DNA of 64,000 bases from Erythrocercus mccallii. Its lineage: Eukaryota; Chordata; Aves; Passeriformes; Dicruridae. Numbering within the stretch: position 1 is the first letter of the stretch; each line of letters starts with the position of its first letter. The DNA lies in NCBI GenBank assembly GCA_013397435.1, contig VZRG01000527.1, forward strand, positions 208,625 to 272,624, in the 5' to 3' direction. The translations under genes and the position numbers were made by a program. This document shows, piece by piece, positions 1 through 14,158 of this stretch. Below the pieces are notes generated by a model. It saw only the letters and a list, made by a program, of their open reading frames with translations, did not search any database and had not been told where the DNA came from.

Positions 1-146
1 AGAGATAGAGATAGAGATAGAGATAGAGATAGAGATAGAGATAGAGATAGAGATAGAGATAAAGAGAGAGAGAGAAAGAGAGAGAAAGAGAGAGAAAGAG
101 AGAGAAAGAGAGAGAAAGAGAGAGAAAGAGAGAGAAAGAGAGAGGA
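1..146. repeat. Compound microsatellite: (AGAGAT)n then purine decamer repeat
   Basis: Positions 1-60 are ten exact copies of AGAGAT. After a short AG run, positions 71-140 are seven exact copies of the decamer AGAGAAAGAG. Positions 61-146 contain only A and G on the plus strand. The array is cut by the window edge, so its true length is unknown. Confidence 0.98.
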
Positions 147-507
147 TAATGCAAATGCTTGCTAGGAAAAATGAGGAGGCAAAGTGATAAAGTAAATATC
201 CTGCCCAATATATTGAATAAGGAGCAGGTCAAACAAGACACTCTCCCCACTGCTGCGGCATGCGTATGTCAGCTCCACAGGTGACTGACCCCAACCCTTC
301 TATGCACTCAACAGAAATGCCCAGTTTCAAATGAGAGCAAAGACATAGTGTCAATTGCAAATTCTACCTCAGTGATTATTCATAATACTTTTATCTCGTT
401 TACATTATTGTACATCAGAATTCAATGATACTACTTCCCTTTGTAAAAGTCTTCAAGATCTGGTGACTACAAGTGAACAAGCTCCATAAGAATTCACTAA
501 GATGTGG

Positions 508-521
508 ATATATATATATAT
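508..521. repeat. (AT)7 microsatellite
   Basis: Seven uninterrupted AT dinucleotides follow GATGTGG. Confidence 0.95.
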
Positions 522-1826
522 TTGACTTATCAATAGTCAGGTTGTTTTACAAACTGTCTTGCAAAGAGGTAAATACTCATATAGCATTCTTTCTCTACTT
601 ATAGCTGTTCTTACCCTCTTCCCCTTCAGGCAAAGCATAGAGCTCTAAAAGACAGGCGATTCTAATTCTCAGTACTTACTGCAAGAAACAGATACTTGCA
701 AGAGTAGTTTTAAGCATCCTTTTTGTGTTTTCTCACTCACTCTCAGAAACACAATTGCTGTGTATTTTCCCTTTGCACAAGTGCTCTATTTCAAGCAGAA
801 GTAACTTCACAGATCTGATGTGACCATTTAGGTACAATATCCACTTTACAATATAATTTCAAGACAATCAGTCTTCCAATCCCAATACTTAAATGTTGTA
901 CTTAATATGGATCACCATACAAGAGGGAAGACACTTGTGATTGTAAAGGCTTTAAGAAAACATGATGCTAGAACTCAACCACCTCATCTAGAGATGAAGG
1001 TCGAGGAATTAGGTTAACACTCAATTAGACAATAATAAAAAAAAGGTCAACATTACATAGATTCAAAAATTTACAGATTCTAAAGCTAAAAGCTATTACA
1101 ACATCTATTCTGCATTAATAGAGATCAAACAGTAATTCAGACAAAAACCTCTATGGTTTCTCTTTCTACTTTAGAAAATGCAATATCAGAATAATGTTTC
1201 AGAGTACTATTTAATGTGTCACAACTAATATTTACTCTCACAATGAAACTACACACCTTTTTACTAACTGGACGGTATCTAGTTTCACTTATTTGAATTT
1301 ATCTAGCTTCAGCTTTCAAAACAAGACTTCAAGTCTTTTCCTGCTAAATTAAAGTTCAGGGTAGTTTGGAAATTTAACTGTTCTCCAATTTTTAGATCTG
1401 TTTAAATGTGTTCCACTGTTTTTTTATACAGTGATAATTTTAAAGTACTGAATGGATTATCTGTAATAAACAACACTTGAAATAATGACATAAATCAAAA
1501 GTATTTGTAAATTATTAGTAAGTTGTAAGAAAACACAAGTCCTTCATATATGCAGCAACAACAAATATTTTATAGGTTGCAGAGTAACTGCTATTAGGAA
1601 TTGAACTGTGAATAAACCAAAACATGGTGTTTGCATTATTAACACTAGAATATGTTGTTATGGTGGTATATAATCTTACTGGAAGATTATCATGTCTGGA
1701 GCACATAGCAGAATAGGAAATAATGCCTTTCAAAACAGATTATTACCTGAGCAGACAAGACCATAGGTCAGGAAACATTATTGTACTTATATTACTAGAG
1801 AAACAGAATGAGTAAAGTTCTCAGAG

Positions 1827-1877
1827 ATTTAAGCAGATAAACAGCAGAGAAATCTATTTAAGCAGATAAACAGCAGA
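1827..1877. repeat. Direct repeat of 22 bp, period 29
   Basis: A 22-base unit with core AAGCAGATAAACAGCAGA is present exactly at 1827-1848 and 1856-1877, separated by 7 bases. It is probably a local replication-slippage duplication. Confidence 0.9.
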
Positions 1878-4800
1878 TTAAAAAAAAAATCTCATAAATA
1901 GATAAATTCTATTTATTCTATAAGTAACTTGGGCAGGGCATCCCAAAACATCTGCAGCAGAAACAAAAAACCCATAAATCGTATCAGACAAAATCCTCAA
2001 CAAGAAGACATTTTTCCATTCATCACATATACCTTTTCCTACTCACTGTTTAGTATTCCAGGATGCCCTGGTTTCTTTCTCACAGTTTAAATTTCACACA
2101 GTAACAAAAGATATATGTTTATATAAGCACCTTGACTCTACTCATTTCTGCAAAAAGTAAGCAAGGAAATAGTTCCATACAATCTTGCCCAGAGAGTCTT
2201 TTCTTCTATCCAGAGACCAAGAAATTATAGAATTCCACTCACAGGTAACATTTAGACACATGTTGGATGGACTATGGCTGGCCATTATACAGCAAATAAA
2301 ATAAAATGGCAAGCAAAGACCTGAATGGAGAATCAAGGCACAAGGCAGGACTATTCTCTCAAGACAGATCTCTTTTCATAGCTTCTTTAGAAGTACTTTC
2401 TACCAATTATTTACCCTCAGAAAACCCAGAGACCCTACTTACAGCTTGCAGAAAAATAGGCTTGTCACAGTTCTGCCATCTTCCCCACTCAGGGAAAGCA
2501 AATGCTTTCTTGACTTGTTTCAGGAAGGGGATGTATTCAAAAAGCCAGAGAACCTTAAGAGGGGAAAAAGTGACTTGGAGAGATGGGAGAAGAAATAGGA
2601 GCAAATGAAGCCCTTGGTGTGGAGGGAAAAGAAATGGGAGGAAACCGTTCATTTCACCTTCCTGAAATTTTGAAAGTAGGCGGAACAGAGAACGATACAT
2701 TCATAAGTGAAGAAGCTCTTGACATGTTCACAGCTTTGGGAAGCAGAGCAGGATAAGGCAGCAAATACTGGCACTCTGACTACGGAGGAGGCAAAATAGG
2801 TTTGCAGGCAGGAGGATAAAAAGCAAGAGGTATAGAGAGTAACTGGCATAAAGAAGAGTGGCTCCTACCAAAAGGAAGAGCTTGGAAGATGACCCTAAAC
2901 AGAGGGTCATGGGAGGTGAAGAAGGAATGTGCAATAAATTCAGTTACAAGACAAACACAATGCATCACTCTGGGGTCATCTGAATGGCCCAATATGCTGA
3001 CATTCCCACTGCCTATCAGCCTGGCAAGCAGCAAACTAGGTGGAGTCCAGAAGACTTATGCTGCCATACCTTCTGAAAGCTTCTCTTCTAGACCAAAACC
3101 TACTGAAAAATCCCAACAAATCTGTCCTGCTGCAGGAGATGACCTTTGGAAGCTATCAGCATCACTGTCTGAACACCCTGACATGAAAGGAGCCTGCTTC
3201 CCACTTCAATCTGAGAGCCACTTCGCCTCTGTCAACCCTTCTCCAACAGAGGAACAACACAGACTGTCTAGAGAAGTGAACTTGCCTCTCTTACTGGGCA
3301 GAATGACTGCTTATTGATGATTTAAGTGCCTTCCTCCAGGCAGTGGATGACTCAGTACCTTGTCAAGAGGTAAAGCACATTGGTTTAATAGGTCTAGTGG
3401 AAAGCAATTCTCTCCTATTCAAAAAACATACCTAGTTCCTGTCAGTGTAAAATCTGACTCGCCTTAAGCCATTGTACCCTATCTTAGTATGTCTACCCAG
3501 ACAAATACACTAGTTATTCATCCAGTGATTAATGGTACTACCTGGGTCTAGTGAAGCACTGCTCATTAGCAGATCTTACAAGTGCTCTCTAAGATTAATG
3601 CCAGTGTTCTGCAAATTAAAAGGAAACTGTGGCACACCTAATGAAATCATGTGCCAAAGATCACTCAGCATGCTCCTCATATAACCTATGATACAATTGA
3701 AGCTTTCTCAGCCTCAACACTGTGACTCCACTGCCATAGGAAAGGAAAGTAGAATACGTTGGCTACTTCATGGAAATCAGGTGCATACAGCTCTTTTTTG
3801 CAAAGTGTTCTTGGGAAAAGGCTCACTCACAGACAGTGAACCAACAACACTGCCTGAAGGGATGGAAGTTTATGAGCTTTCTTTCCCTGAAGAAACCTGT
3901 ACACTCAAAACATGGTAAAGACAATCCATAACCAAAATTAGGAGCAGAATTCCTTTGTATGCAAACTGAACATGTCTTTGAAATCTACAAAATGCAGAGC
4001 TAAGGTATTCAGTCTAATTCCATGCAGTCTAATTCTTTCCATGCCAACATAAAATTATGTGATTGCATCCTTGATCCTAGATTAGTTTTAACTAATTTTT
4101 AAAGATGCACTCCATCCTCATCCTCTTACATTATTACAGATCACAAGTACTGTAAGTCAATTTAATTCTATGACTTACTGAATGTCTCAACTTTATAATA
4201 CTTGAATTCTTTAATTTTTTTTCACTTGCAACTTGCATCTCATAATTTTTTTTTAACACAAAAGATAGTAGCAAATGGAATTTTATTTAACATGAAACAA
4301 ATTAAGTCTTATGTATGAACCCACAAAAACATGACTACTACTGCTACAACACAGTATTGCTATAGAGCCACACAGGAAGTGAAACACTTGATTCAATGCA
4401 GGTATCTGTAGCACCTGTGACTATAATCACTTTAGTTGTTTAGACTTCCCTAGAGTCAATGGGCTTTACAAGTCACCTCTGGATGCACTTTATCTGATCT
4501 TAAAGTAAATCTCAGATCTTTTAGAGATGTACTCTAAAAGCACCCATCTCTTGTAATTCACCCCAAAATCAGGCTTGAGTGACTAGCTCATATGTACACA
4601 TCTGTGCCGCAGACATCTAAAGTGCAGTGAGATGAATTCAACTGCACTGTCCAAAAAGGCCATACAGAGATTGATTCCCCATTCTGGGGGAACTCCTGAA
4701 TGGTGGAGGTATAGAACTGATGTGATACTTTTGTACATATAGTCAAATAACAACAATCGTATCTTGCTTTATTCTACCTGCCACACTTTTATGTAAGAAG

Positions 4801-7800
4801 ACTAGCAAGGGTGGTCAGAAGAGACTCGACAGGAGGCTCTGGACAGAGGGCAGAGTGCTTGCTAGCTGAAGTTAGATGCTCTATACTGAACAGACAGCAA
4901 AGAAGAGCGCTTGAAATAAAGAACTGGTAAAGCAGTTGCAGGGAAGGGAACAATATAAAAGTCAGCAAACCAGCACACAGGGTTATGCAGAAGCCAAGAG
5001 GCAGGGACAAGAGGCCATACGTGAAGAGATACAAATAAGCCAGAAACTCCTTCAGCATTATTGTTTGAAGAACCAAAAATAATGTCATTATTCTAAAAAG
5101 TTCTCATGAGAGAAAAATGTCAGCAACGTAATACAGAAGCCATGAACTACAGTTGATTTTTTGTAAGGGCAAAATAATCGATTGTTCCGTAAATGCATTA
5201 GATTGGGGGAAGGAAAAGATCATAATAGGCTGACCTGGAAAACACACAGCTCTTCCATCCTCCTTCCCACAAAATTTTTCATTTTTTCCTGCAACATCAA
5301 CTTTTTTTTCTTTTTAGTTGTCCTTTTGTGTGCTTGGCTGTTTTTATTTTAACCACAGGATTAAGATTCATCTGACTGAGTGCAAATGCCTACACTGCAG
5401 CTAAGTGATGATTACTCAGTTGTACACAGCTGAGGCAGCTGCCTAGACCTCCTTTTAAGGCAAAGGAGAGAGAAGCAAGCATTTCAGTTCATCCTGATTC
5501 ATTCAAAGACATGCATCTAAAGTAACACAGACGAATTTCACTCTAACAGTGCCTGGTTATCTTCACTGATGATACAGGGAGACGGGGGGCTACTTAGTTG
5601 CAGGTGTCTACAGGGTAAACATCTCAAGTGAGATGACACCAATCTCTCTGAAGACATTTTACCCTGTAAATTACAAAATAACATTAAAAAATATGAAAAC
5701 AGTGGGAAAACGTCCTCAAGTTTGAGAAGGCCAACACAGCATCTTGCATGCATACCTATCAATTTATGTGATATAACAACACGTATCAATCACAGTAATT
5801 ACAGAGACCTCAATTATCTCCATTGAATGTCCACCTTGCCATCCCTCTTTAGGAATTAAAGCTGTTTGATTTACTTCAGAAAAATACTCTTGTGACACAA
5901 AAATTAAAATCAGGAAGGATCTTGGTAAGAAAAACACCCCCATGGTATCCAAGGTATAGGCAGGGAGTGAGATGCTAACGAGGGGAACACTGGACTACTA
6001 GAAAAAATTACTTAACTGAGGTTCTAAACCAGAAATTTAATACGTCAGTTTTTCACAAAACCTCCACCACTCATTCTGCTTCTTCTTCTCATTAAATAAA
6101 CAAAACCAAAACCTACACTAAATACAGGTGATTCATTAACTTTCTTCTATTTCTTCTATTGTGCAGTAGTCAGTTCAGTCTTGATTGATATGTAATAACA
6201 CAACTTGTTTTTCAGATACAATGGGACACAAACAGAAGGCCTACAGTTACATTTCTGTGTGCTGATAAACCTGCAATTCAAGATTAAGGTTACCTTCTCT
6301 CTAGCTAAGAGAAATGTGAATTACTCTATTATAATTACAATAAATTTTACTCATACTATCAGAGCTATTGTTATCAACAGTAAGTTCTTATAATCAGCTT
6401 CCTTTTCACTGGCTAGAACAAGACTCAGACCACATACAGGCACACACAAAGGCATCATTCTTTCATAAAGACCTCCTAATTTAAGATGAGAATCAATATA
6501 CTAGTATACACCTGATATACACTAATATTGAAGGTTTTTAATTAATCATCCACAGTACACTCACATTAAATAGTTCTCTCCTTAAATTACTTCCTCTGAG
6601 CTATTGGTGATGTGCCATGTCAAAAACTTTTTTGAAATCCATTGTCTACTCATTCTCCCCATAAGAACTCCAGCTGGATAGCAAGAACAAATTCTCCTGT
6701 GATGAGTGATGGCCAGGCAAGATCAACGTATTAACCCATGTGCTCAGTTATCTTACCCTTTATACCCTATAGAGTCCCCATCTCACTGGAGAAGGACGAC
6801 AAACTCACCAGCCCAAGCAATTCTCTGGCACAGTAAGTATTTGTCAGGAGGGTCTACATCCCACTTCCAGAAGTTCTGCAGCTCCATATCTGGTTACTCT
6901 CAGAAGGTGCAGGTGGATGACACTCAGATCTGCAGACTTTCTATCAACAGTTCTTCCAGCTACTGTTTCCCACACACCTACCTCAAACTGATGGTTTCTG
7001 CAACCTGTTACAAAGAATAAACTGAGCATGGGAATTAACCCGTTCTTCAGCAGGAAAGTCCAATACAAAAAATTCATTGCACTCCCCTGGTAGATCCTTA
7101 AAAATCTCAGTCCCTCTTTTATATTTTGACCATGATATGGCCCTCCCTAAATAAGCCAGAGCCATACCTGTTGCATACACTCAAGTCAGGCATACACTAC
7201 CTCACCAGAATCACCTAAGAACACAGAAGAACTTCAAATTTTTGGCTAACGTGTTTTAAGTACTGGTTGAAACTTATCTTTTCTTTATGAAACATGCAAA
7301 GAAGGATTTTCTTTTAGAACTGTGAATGTAACAGAAGCAGCATATAGGCTGTGTTTTTTTATTTTAAATGTTGAACATATTTTTAGAGCTCTCTGTCAAA
7401 TGGAAGCCTAAGGATATCCACAATTAAATGGGCTTTTAAGTAAGTGAGTATCATTTCATTTCAGCTTAAATTTCTTGAATTCATACATTATTCTTTATTT
7501 CTCAAGACCTTGGATAATTCCATGAGTCTAAGTTTATTTCAAATATTAGAGGAGGATGTCACCAAGCACTTACACAAAGAATGTACACTTTAACATTGTA
7601 ATGTGAATGCTAGCCAACAAGTAATACCCAAGTCACGTTTTTCAAAACAATCATTCTTTGTTAGTACTAAGCAACCACAGCTGGATACTCAGTGAAATTT
7701 AGCTTATTGGGAAAAACGCAGCATGAATTAAAGCAAAAGACTAATGTACATCAAACACATAGCAAAAATGTGACATTTAAAAAAGAATTACATAATTTTT

Positions 7801-10420
7801 TTAAAAAAACCCAGAATTAAATAAGTTGAATCATGGAGGTATTTAACAGAAAATAAGTATTTTTGACTAAGTCACATCTGCAGAATTTGCTCAAACCTAG
7901 ACAGAGGCATATGTATGTAAATGAATCATTTAAAAACTTGGTTAACTGATCTGCTATGTTACCCTACACGCAGTGCATTGAATTTACTGAATTCTCCCGT
8001 ATGAGCAACAGAACACTGGGTAACCACTTTCAAACACAGGCACTGCACTTCAGCTGCATTTCCTTAAGCAAACGTATTCACCGTACACTCTCCTTTTTTT
8101 CACATTACCACAAAGGGAGAAGTCCAGTCATTCCTCAGCTCCCACTCAGGAGGGTACGCTGAAATGTTTTATACTTTCCTACCTTTATCACGTGAACAGT
8201 CTTTCATCTTATGTGGCCTTACTCTGACAATTATGGAACAAGAGTGTCCTATTCATGACATCAGTTACAACATGATCCTGCTGCAGGCTCCACAGAGACC
8301 TTTGCTAAAGTACTTCTATCAAGTTGTAAGAGCAGAAATAATTGCAAAGGCTTCTCTGGAATTCTTCAGCTGTCTCTATCAAAACTATCTCATCTCTGAG
8401 AACTGCATAAGTACCCACTGAGAAATTCTTTTCAGGGAATTAATTAGATTGTATCTTGAGTCACCAGCACTAAATTCCTCTTTCATTTTCAGAAACTGAG
8501 CACTGTAATACAACAGTGTAGCTATTTTCTGTATTCTCCAATGGCACCTCCAAATATTACAAGAAAAAAATGAAGCCTATATCAAGTGAATTTGATAAGC
8601 GCAAATGCTTCCTTATTTGATTACGGTAACAGAATGTACTTGTTTAAATGAGTAAACATGTGCCCATGATTTCCTCCCTGTGACAGAAATGTAAAATGCT
8701 TAAATTATTTCCTAGAGGCTTGTCTTTGGATAACCCACATAAAAGCCACGGGAAGAAGCACGGAAGGAGATAGGTATATGCAGATCATGCAGCATACTCA
8801 TAACAAATGTCACAATAGGAGACAATCATGAGGGTCTTCTCCCAGGCAATCATTCAGTGATGCATTGAAGTACCTTAAGCACACAAGCAACCCAAATAAA
8901 TTCCACAGCCTACACACATAAAGTTGAACATCTATGTGCTTGTCTGACTGTGGCTCTGACTGGTTTCCCTGCACTTGGCAACAATTTTTAAAAATTAAGG
9001 AATTATAATCGTTAAAAGGAGCCCAAACAAAACCATTTCTACTTGATTTTAAAGATACAGACTAGAAAAAAAAATCAGTCATTTAATTAATCTTCTTTAC
9101 TTTTTAAAGCAACGGAATTTCCAACTGCTATTTACTTATCAAGCAGTGCACACTCACAAATTAACATGTTGTTAATATCCAGCAATAAAACCAAGATACA
9201 TTTTAATAAAGAAAATAAACTTATATGTTTTTTAAAACTTTATTTACAGCATGGGTAAACTTGTATTTTTCACATCAGCAAATATACCTACAAACTTGTT
9301 ATGTATTAAATCCTCAAAGATGCATAAAGGCACCTTATGTTGTTTTTACAGAATGAAAGCCCATTCATCTGATGCCAAAACATCACTGAAAAAGCAACAT
9401 TATATTCAATGAGAGCTTTTCACTTGGAAATCATAATCAATTTCTATTCTGACAAACACAGCTGTTCTAGGGCTGCGTAATACCAAAATGGTCAGACAGT
9501 AAGATGGCTTTGGTGAAATGCTTGTCTTAGTCATAAATTCCATTGTAAATTTTAGGAACATGACACACAGAAGAAAATTCAGGGGTATATGACCATAAAT
9601 AATCATACTCTTCAGCTGGATACTGTCACATCATTTTCCTTGAGTAATAAAATGTTATCCCTTGCCCAGATAAAATACTATCATGACTCAACTTACAACA
9701 GGAGTTTTACTTGACCTCACTGCCAAAATCCCTCTTACACATTCTGACTCTAGTGACAAGGACAAAGGAACATTATACTTTTTTATTAACTGCCTTTATA
9801 TGAAAATCTTCAAGAAAAATTAATATTCTTTTTTAGTTCATTAAATACCACATAAGAATATCGATCCATTTGCCTAAGACTGGTATCTATAACTAAACCT
9901 GTCATTCTAATTTCTCTTTTCAAATATCTCCTTTAAGCTTCGTAAGTTATTTGGTACTTAAACATACCTTTAAAAGGACCAGCAACAACAACAAAACAGT
10001 ATGTCAGAGGTTTTTCTAGAGTCCCCTTTTGAATAGAAATCTTACAGGATCATATTTTGATCAAAATATTGATCATATTCTTATGTCAAGTTTTTTTGTT
10101 CCTTTTACTCTATTTCATTAACTGAAATTTATTTTCTATTTTTAAGTCTTACAATTTCCTACAATTTCTTCCAAGTTACTTTAACACTTGTAACTTGCTC
10201 TTCTGTTATTGATCTAAACCAGGATGTGTATCAGCAAAATCAGCCCTTTGCCTGTACACCAGCATTGTTTTTTTGACTCCTTCAGGGAAAAAAAATAAAA
10301 TACCTGTAACTTTCTGCTTTGCCCTTTGCTGAAAATGATCATTACAAAGCAGAAACAAAGAGGCAGAAAAGGCAAGTGCATGTCAAGTGCAAGTGCAAGT
10401 ACCTCCATGTACACTTGTCT

Positions 10421-11176
10421 TTATGAACGGTCCATTTTAAGCCATGAAAACACCTGAAACACAGATGCACTATTATGCACTATTTTGCTCCTTCTAATGG
10501 CTTCCTGTTGGGGAAGGAAGGATAGTAGGACACAGTGTCTAGACCCACTGCTGTCATTTCTGCTTTGATCATCTCCTCCAGCCCTTGGGAGCTGCCATTT
10601 GCCACTGCTTTTCCATGGGAAACAGGCAGAAGGCCTGTACCACAACAGGTCGTGTTTTCCTGATAACTCTACCTTGATGGAGCAGTCTAGTCTAATGAGC
10701 TCTTCTTTAAAATAAAATGCTTTTATTAACATTTGTGCTCCATCTTTATTACTTCCAGTCAAACCCATATGCAATTGTCCCCGGCATGTGGAACATAACA
10801 CTCCTGAAGCACTCACTGTCCATGGGTAGCTGCTTAAATACCACACACTGTAGTTTCCATGTTTCTTCTTCAGAAAATAATACCTAGCATACATTAACCA
10901 GTGTAAAGGGTTAAAGACCATCTGCTCCACTTGAGTCAGGATGGTACACACATGACTTAAGAGAAGTATTTTAAGCATCTTGAAGCAGCTGTCTAGCTGT
11001 AGGCATTGGCACCCACTGGCTGAACTGGGACAGCCTCCATACTTTAGGACAGGCACTCTTGGGGCTGCTCTGAACTTGAACCTATCAGTATCCCTGACTG
11101 CACTTAAATGACTTTCATACTGGGAGCAGTAACAACTTACATCCTTTCTATGGAAACAGAAAAACATTATTTTCAT
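10421..11176 (-). other. Unexplained 251-codon open frame in intron
   Basis: The longest reading frame in the window, on the TRHDE strand, starts MKIMFFCFHRKDVSCYC and ends VFSWLKMDRS. The protein is rich in Cys, Ser and aromatic residues, has no signal peptide or domain I recognise, and resembles translated non-coding or repeat DNA more than a folded protein. The block is somewhat richer in GC than its flanks. It could be an eroded transposable element, a retrocopy or a chance frame. No promoter, splice context or poly(A) signal marks it as a gene. Confidence 0.2.
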
Positions 11177-13920
11177 TACAAGATACTTCCTCTGTTACAA
11201 TGCATTAGGAACAAATGGCTCCTGAAAGCACCTTCTGCAGTCTGGGCACTGACCTGTTGCACTCACAAGTCACGGAAGAAAAATCAGCATCCCACAATGT
11301 GCACCCTTATGACTTAATGGCACTCACAGACAACAATACAGCTAAATTAGGGAGAACAAAAAGCTCTCCTTTTACACCGTGGCAAGTGAGTGGGTTCCAA
11401 AGCCATCTCTATTGTATTGTAAGACTTTCAACTAGTCTGATACCACTTTATGTTATCAATTCAACTAAAAGAAAAATTAAAAACAAAACCTATTTTGCAA
11501 TTTATAAAGATTTATCTAGTATTGCTTTCATTGTTAATGAGCTACTGTCACTCTTCTGTCACTTCATAGATGCGCATCATCACAATTTCATTGCACTCAT
11601 GAATTAGCTTTCTTACGAACTACTACACCTGAACAGAATATGGAGTGATGGTCTGGAATTTTTGTCTTGGTCTGGTTTTGTTATTTCAGTGTGAATGTGC
11701 CTCTCAGTGCCTGAGGAACAGAAGCGAAAAGAATGAAGCTTTTTAGAGAGCCTTTCCAGTGACTGTGTTAGCCCTCCTGTTCTTCCACATTCTTGCAGAA
11801 CATGCTACACTGTGAATTTTCAAAGAGAATTACACTCAAAAGGGTAAGCAAGCCACTGCTTTCAATTTCTTAAATTCTCCTTTGCCAGAATGCAAGGAAG
11901 CGGTGCATTTTTCTTTGTGTAGTTTTAGTTTCAACAGATTTCCCAATGCAGAATGTTGTTTTTGACGGAAGCAGGAAGCATGATTTCCCTTTATTATTAT
12001 CAGAAATAAATCTTCCTTCCATTACTTGACACTGAAAGCAGAAAAAAGAAGTTTTAAAGATGTGGCACAGAGTTAAAAAAGAAAAGGAAGTTATACACCG
12101 AAAGGTTTAGGAAACAATTAATTGTTTGCATTACAAAGTCAGGGCCAGTAACTGATCTCACTGCTGAGGTTAATTCAGCTTACAGGGAGGGAAAAAATGA
12201 ATATTCTTCTCTATTCCTTGTTTTGATTAGTGTTGGTCACTTGCCAAGGCATATTCTTTTGGGGATACTTTTATTGCTACACTCCATCATAATGGTCCTG
12301 CCTGCACTGATTGCTGCCAGAATCTTCAACCAGCACACTTCAAAGCACACAGCAGGCTGACAGAAATGACTTCAGATATCTGGCTCTCTGCATGTCCTTT
12401 CATCCCTTCTCTTATCTGGCTGTGGCTGCTCATCTAGGGCTATGACTCCTTTAGTTCTGTCTGAGATGGCTCTCCCTCAGGTTGCTCTGGGTCTGGCTGC
12501 TCCCTTTGAGATGCAGCTGCCTTGCTTCTCCATTTTATTAGAGCTGGTTGTTCCATGCTGATTGTTCCTCCTCATGTTATTCTTGCTGCACTCTCTCCTC
12601 CTCTGATGCTGCAGCTCTCCAGGGCTATGATTCCTGCTGTCAGTTATTTCTGGTGGAAAGGCTGTCACGCTTTTTGCTTTGATTTAACAATTCTCAGTTC
12701 TACTCTTGTGTTCAACAGGCTATATTTTCTACTGCACTTGGGACATAACCACTTTTCCCGTCATCGTGGGAGGACACTATCTCACTTCCAGCTGCACTAC
12801 GAAGACATATGCACTCTCTGATGCAACTTGAGAGCCTTGAATCATCTACTAGTACTGTTTATTAATGAACTATCACGACTTCTCATTTTTCTCTACTTAT
12901 TTGTGGCCCTAGTGGAGGATGACATGCTTCTATCCTGAAGAATGACTAGTATGACGCTTTTCAAAGAGGCAAACTTTACCCTCAACCATTTAAGTGGAAA
13001 AACATTGTGTGCTGCCAGGCTGTAGTATCTGTTTCACTTTGCTTGTGGGATTACCTGAATGCCATTCTTCAGAGGTTTATGTCATGGATTTCTTCACACA
13101 TGCAATCACCAAGGATGAGAAAGTGGAAACAAAAAATATATTCAAATCCGAGGCAATTAAATAGCACATTTTCAATGGTCATTTCTGAAGTGTGTAGAAA
13201 AAGGCAGGTCTTTAGAATGACAGCAGATTGTCTAGCAGAGATGGGTACTTTCACGGTGTCTGATTTATGCCGTATTGATGACAGTAAAGACAATGAAATA
13301 ACAATGACATTCTACGACTGTCATTTCACTGAATAAAAGTTATACGGGAGAAAACTTAATCATTTCAGTATCATGTAGAAAATTGTGAAGAGAGACTAGC
13401 GATCACATGGGCAACCCAAGGGCTCAGGGAGCACAAGATGGACATTTGAAAAAAAGTTAAAAGACAGTGAAAAAAAATCCAAAATGCAGGGAACACATAC
13501 TGCACATAGTGGTCAACTGTTTAAAAGTATTTTATTTAGGACAGTAGAAAGGTCCTCACTGATGGTCCTGACCCAAAGATTAGTGGAGTCAACAGAAAGA
13601 AATTCCTGACAGCTTAATATTTTACAGCAATTTAAAAAGTCACTCAACCAAAGACAACCAAAAAGTCATTCCAGAAACACCAGTAATAATTTCCCTCCAG
13701 CAGCGCTCATTGTGTGTCAAGGGCTTTGTGGCATCTGAAAATACTTGACACACACCTGACCAGGTGAAAGTCTTCAGTGTAATTTTACAGTTTGGATTTT
13801 ATTGACATACTATTCACCACAGTATTTATACTGGCAGACACTAGAGAGCTACAGGAATAGGCTCTATTCTGAGTATCTAATAAATGAGCTTACTTCCATA
13901 GCTGATTTTCAGTGTAAGCA

Positions 13921-13938
13921 ATGCATGCATGCATGCAT
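13921..13938. repeat. (ATGC)4.5 palindromic microsatellite
   Basis: Eighteen bases of ATGC repeats form a perfect palindrome and alternate purine and pyrimidine throughout. Confidence 0.97.
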
Positions 13939-14084
13939 ACAAGATTTTGTAGGAAAGAAACAATGTAAGGTGTCAGATATGTTGAATTTGCTCTAATTTA
14001 TCCTCAGAAGCACCATTGTCAAGCGTTTTAAGGAAGGTACAGAAACACTAAAAAGAACAGCTACAAAGTAAGACAGGTAAGTTT

Positions 14085-14158
14085 CTTCCTATTAAACAAT
14101 AGGCTTGTATGCTGTTAATTAAACTTGTATGCTTCCTATTAAACAATTAAGCTTGTAT
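14085..14158. repeat. Imperfect tandem duplication, period 47
   Basis: CTTCCTATTAAACAAT occurs at 14085-14100 and again at 14132-14147, each followed within a few bases by GCTTGTAT. A third CTTGTAT lies between them after a similar TTAATTAAA, so the segment looks like nested slippage. Confidence 0.85.

Noticed and set aside
2889..3317. 142-codon plus-strand frame
   Set aside because: Its length is within chance expectation for 64 kb of six-frame sequence. It shows no domain, no splice-site support and no recognisable protein similarity.
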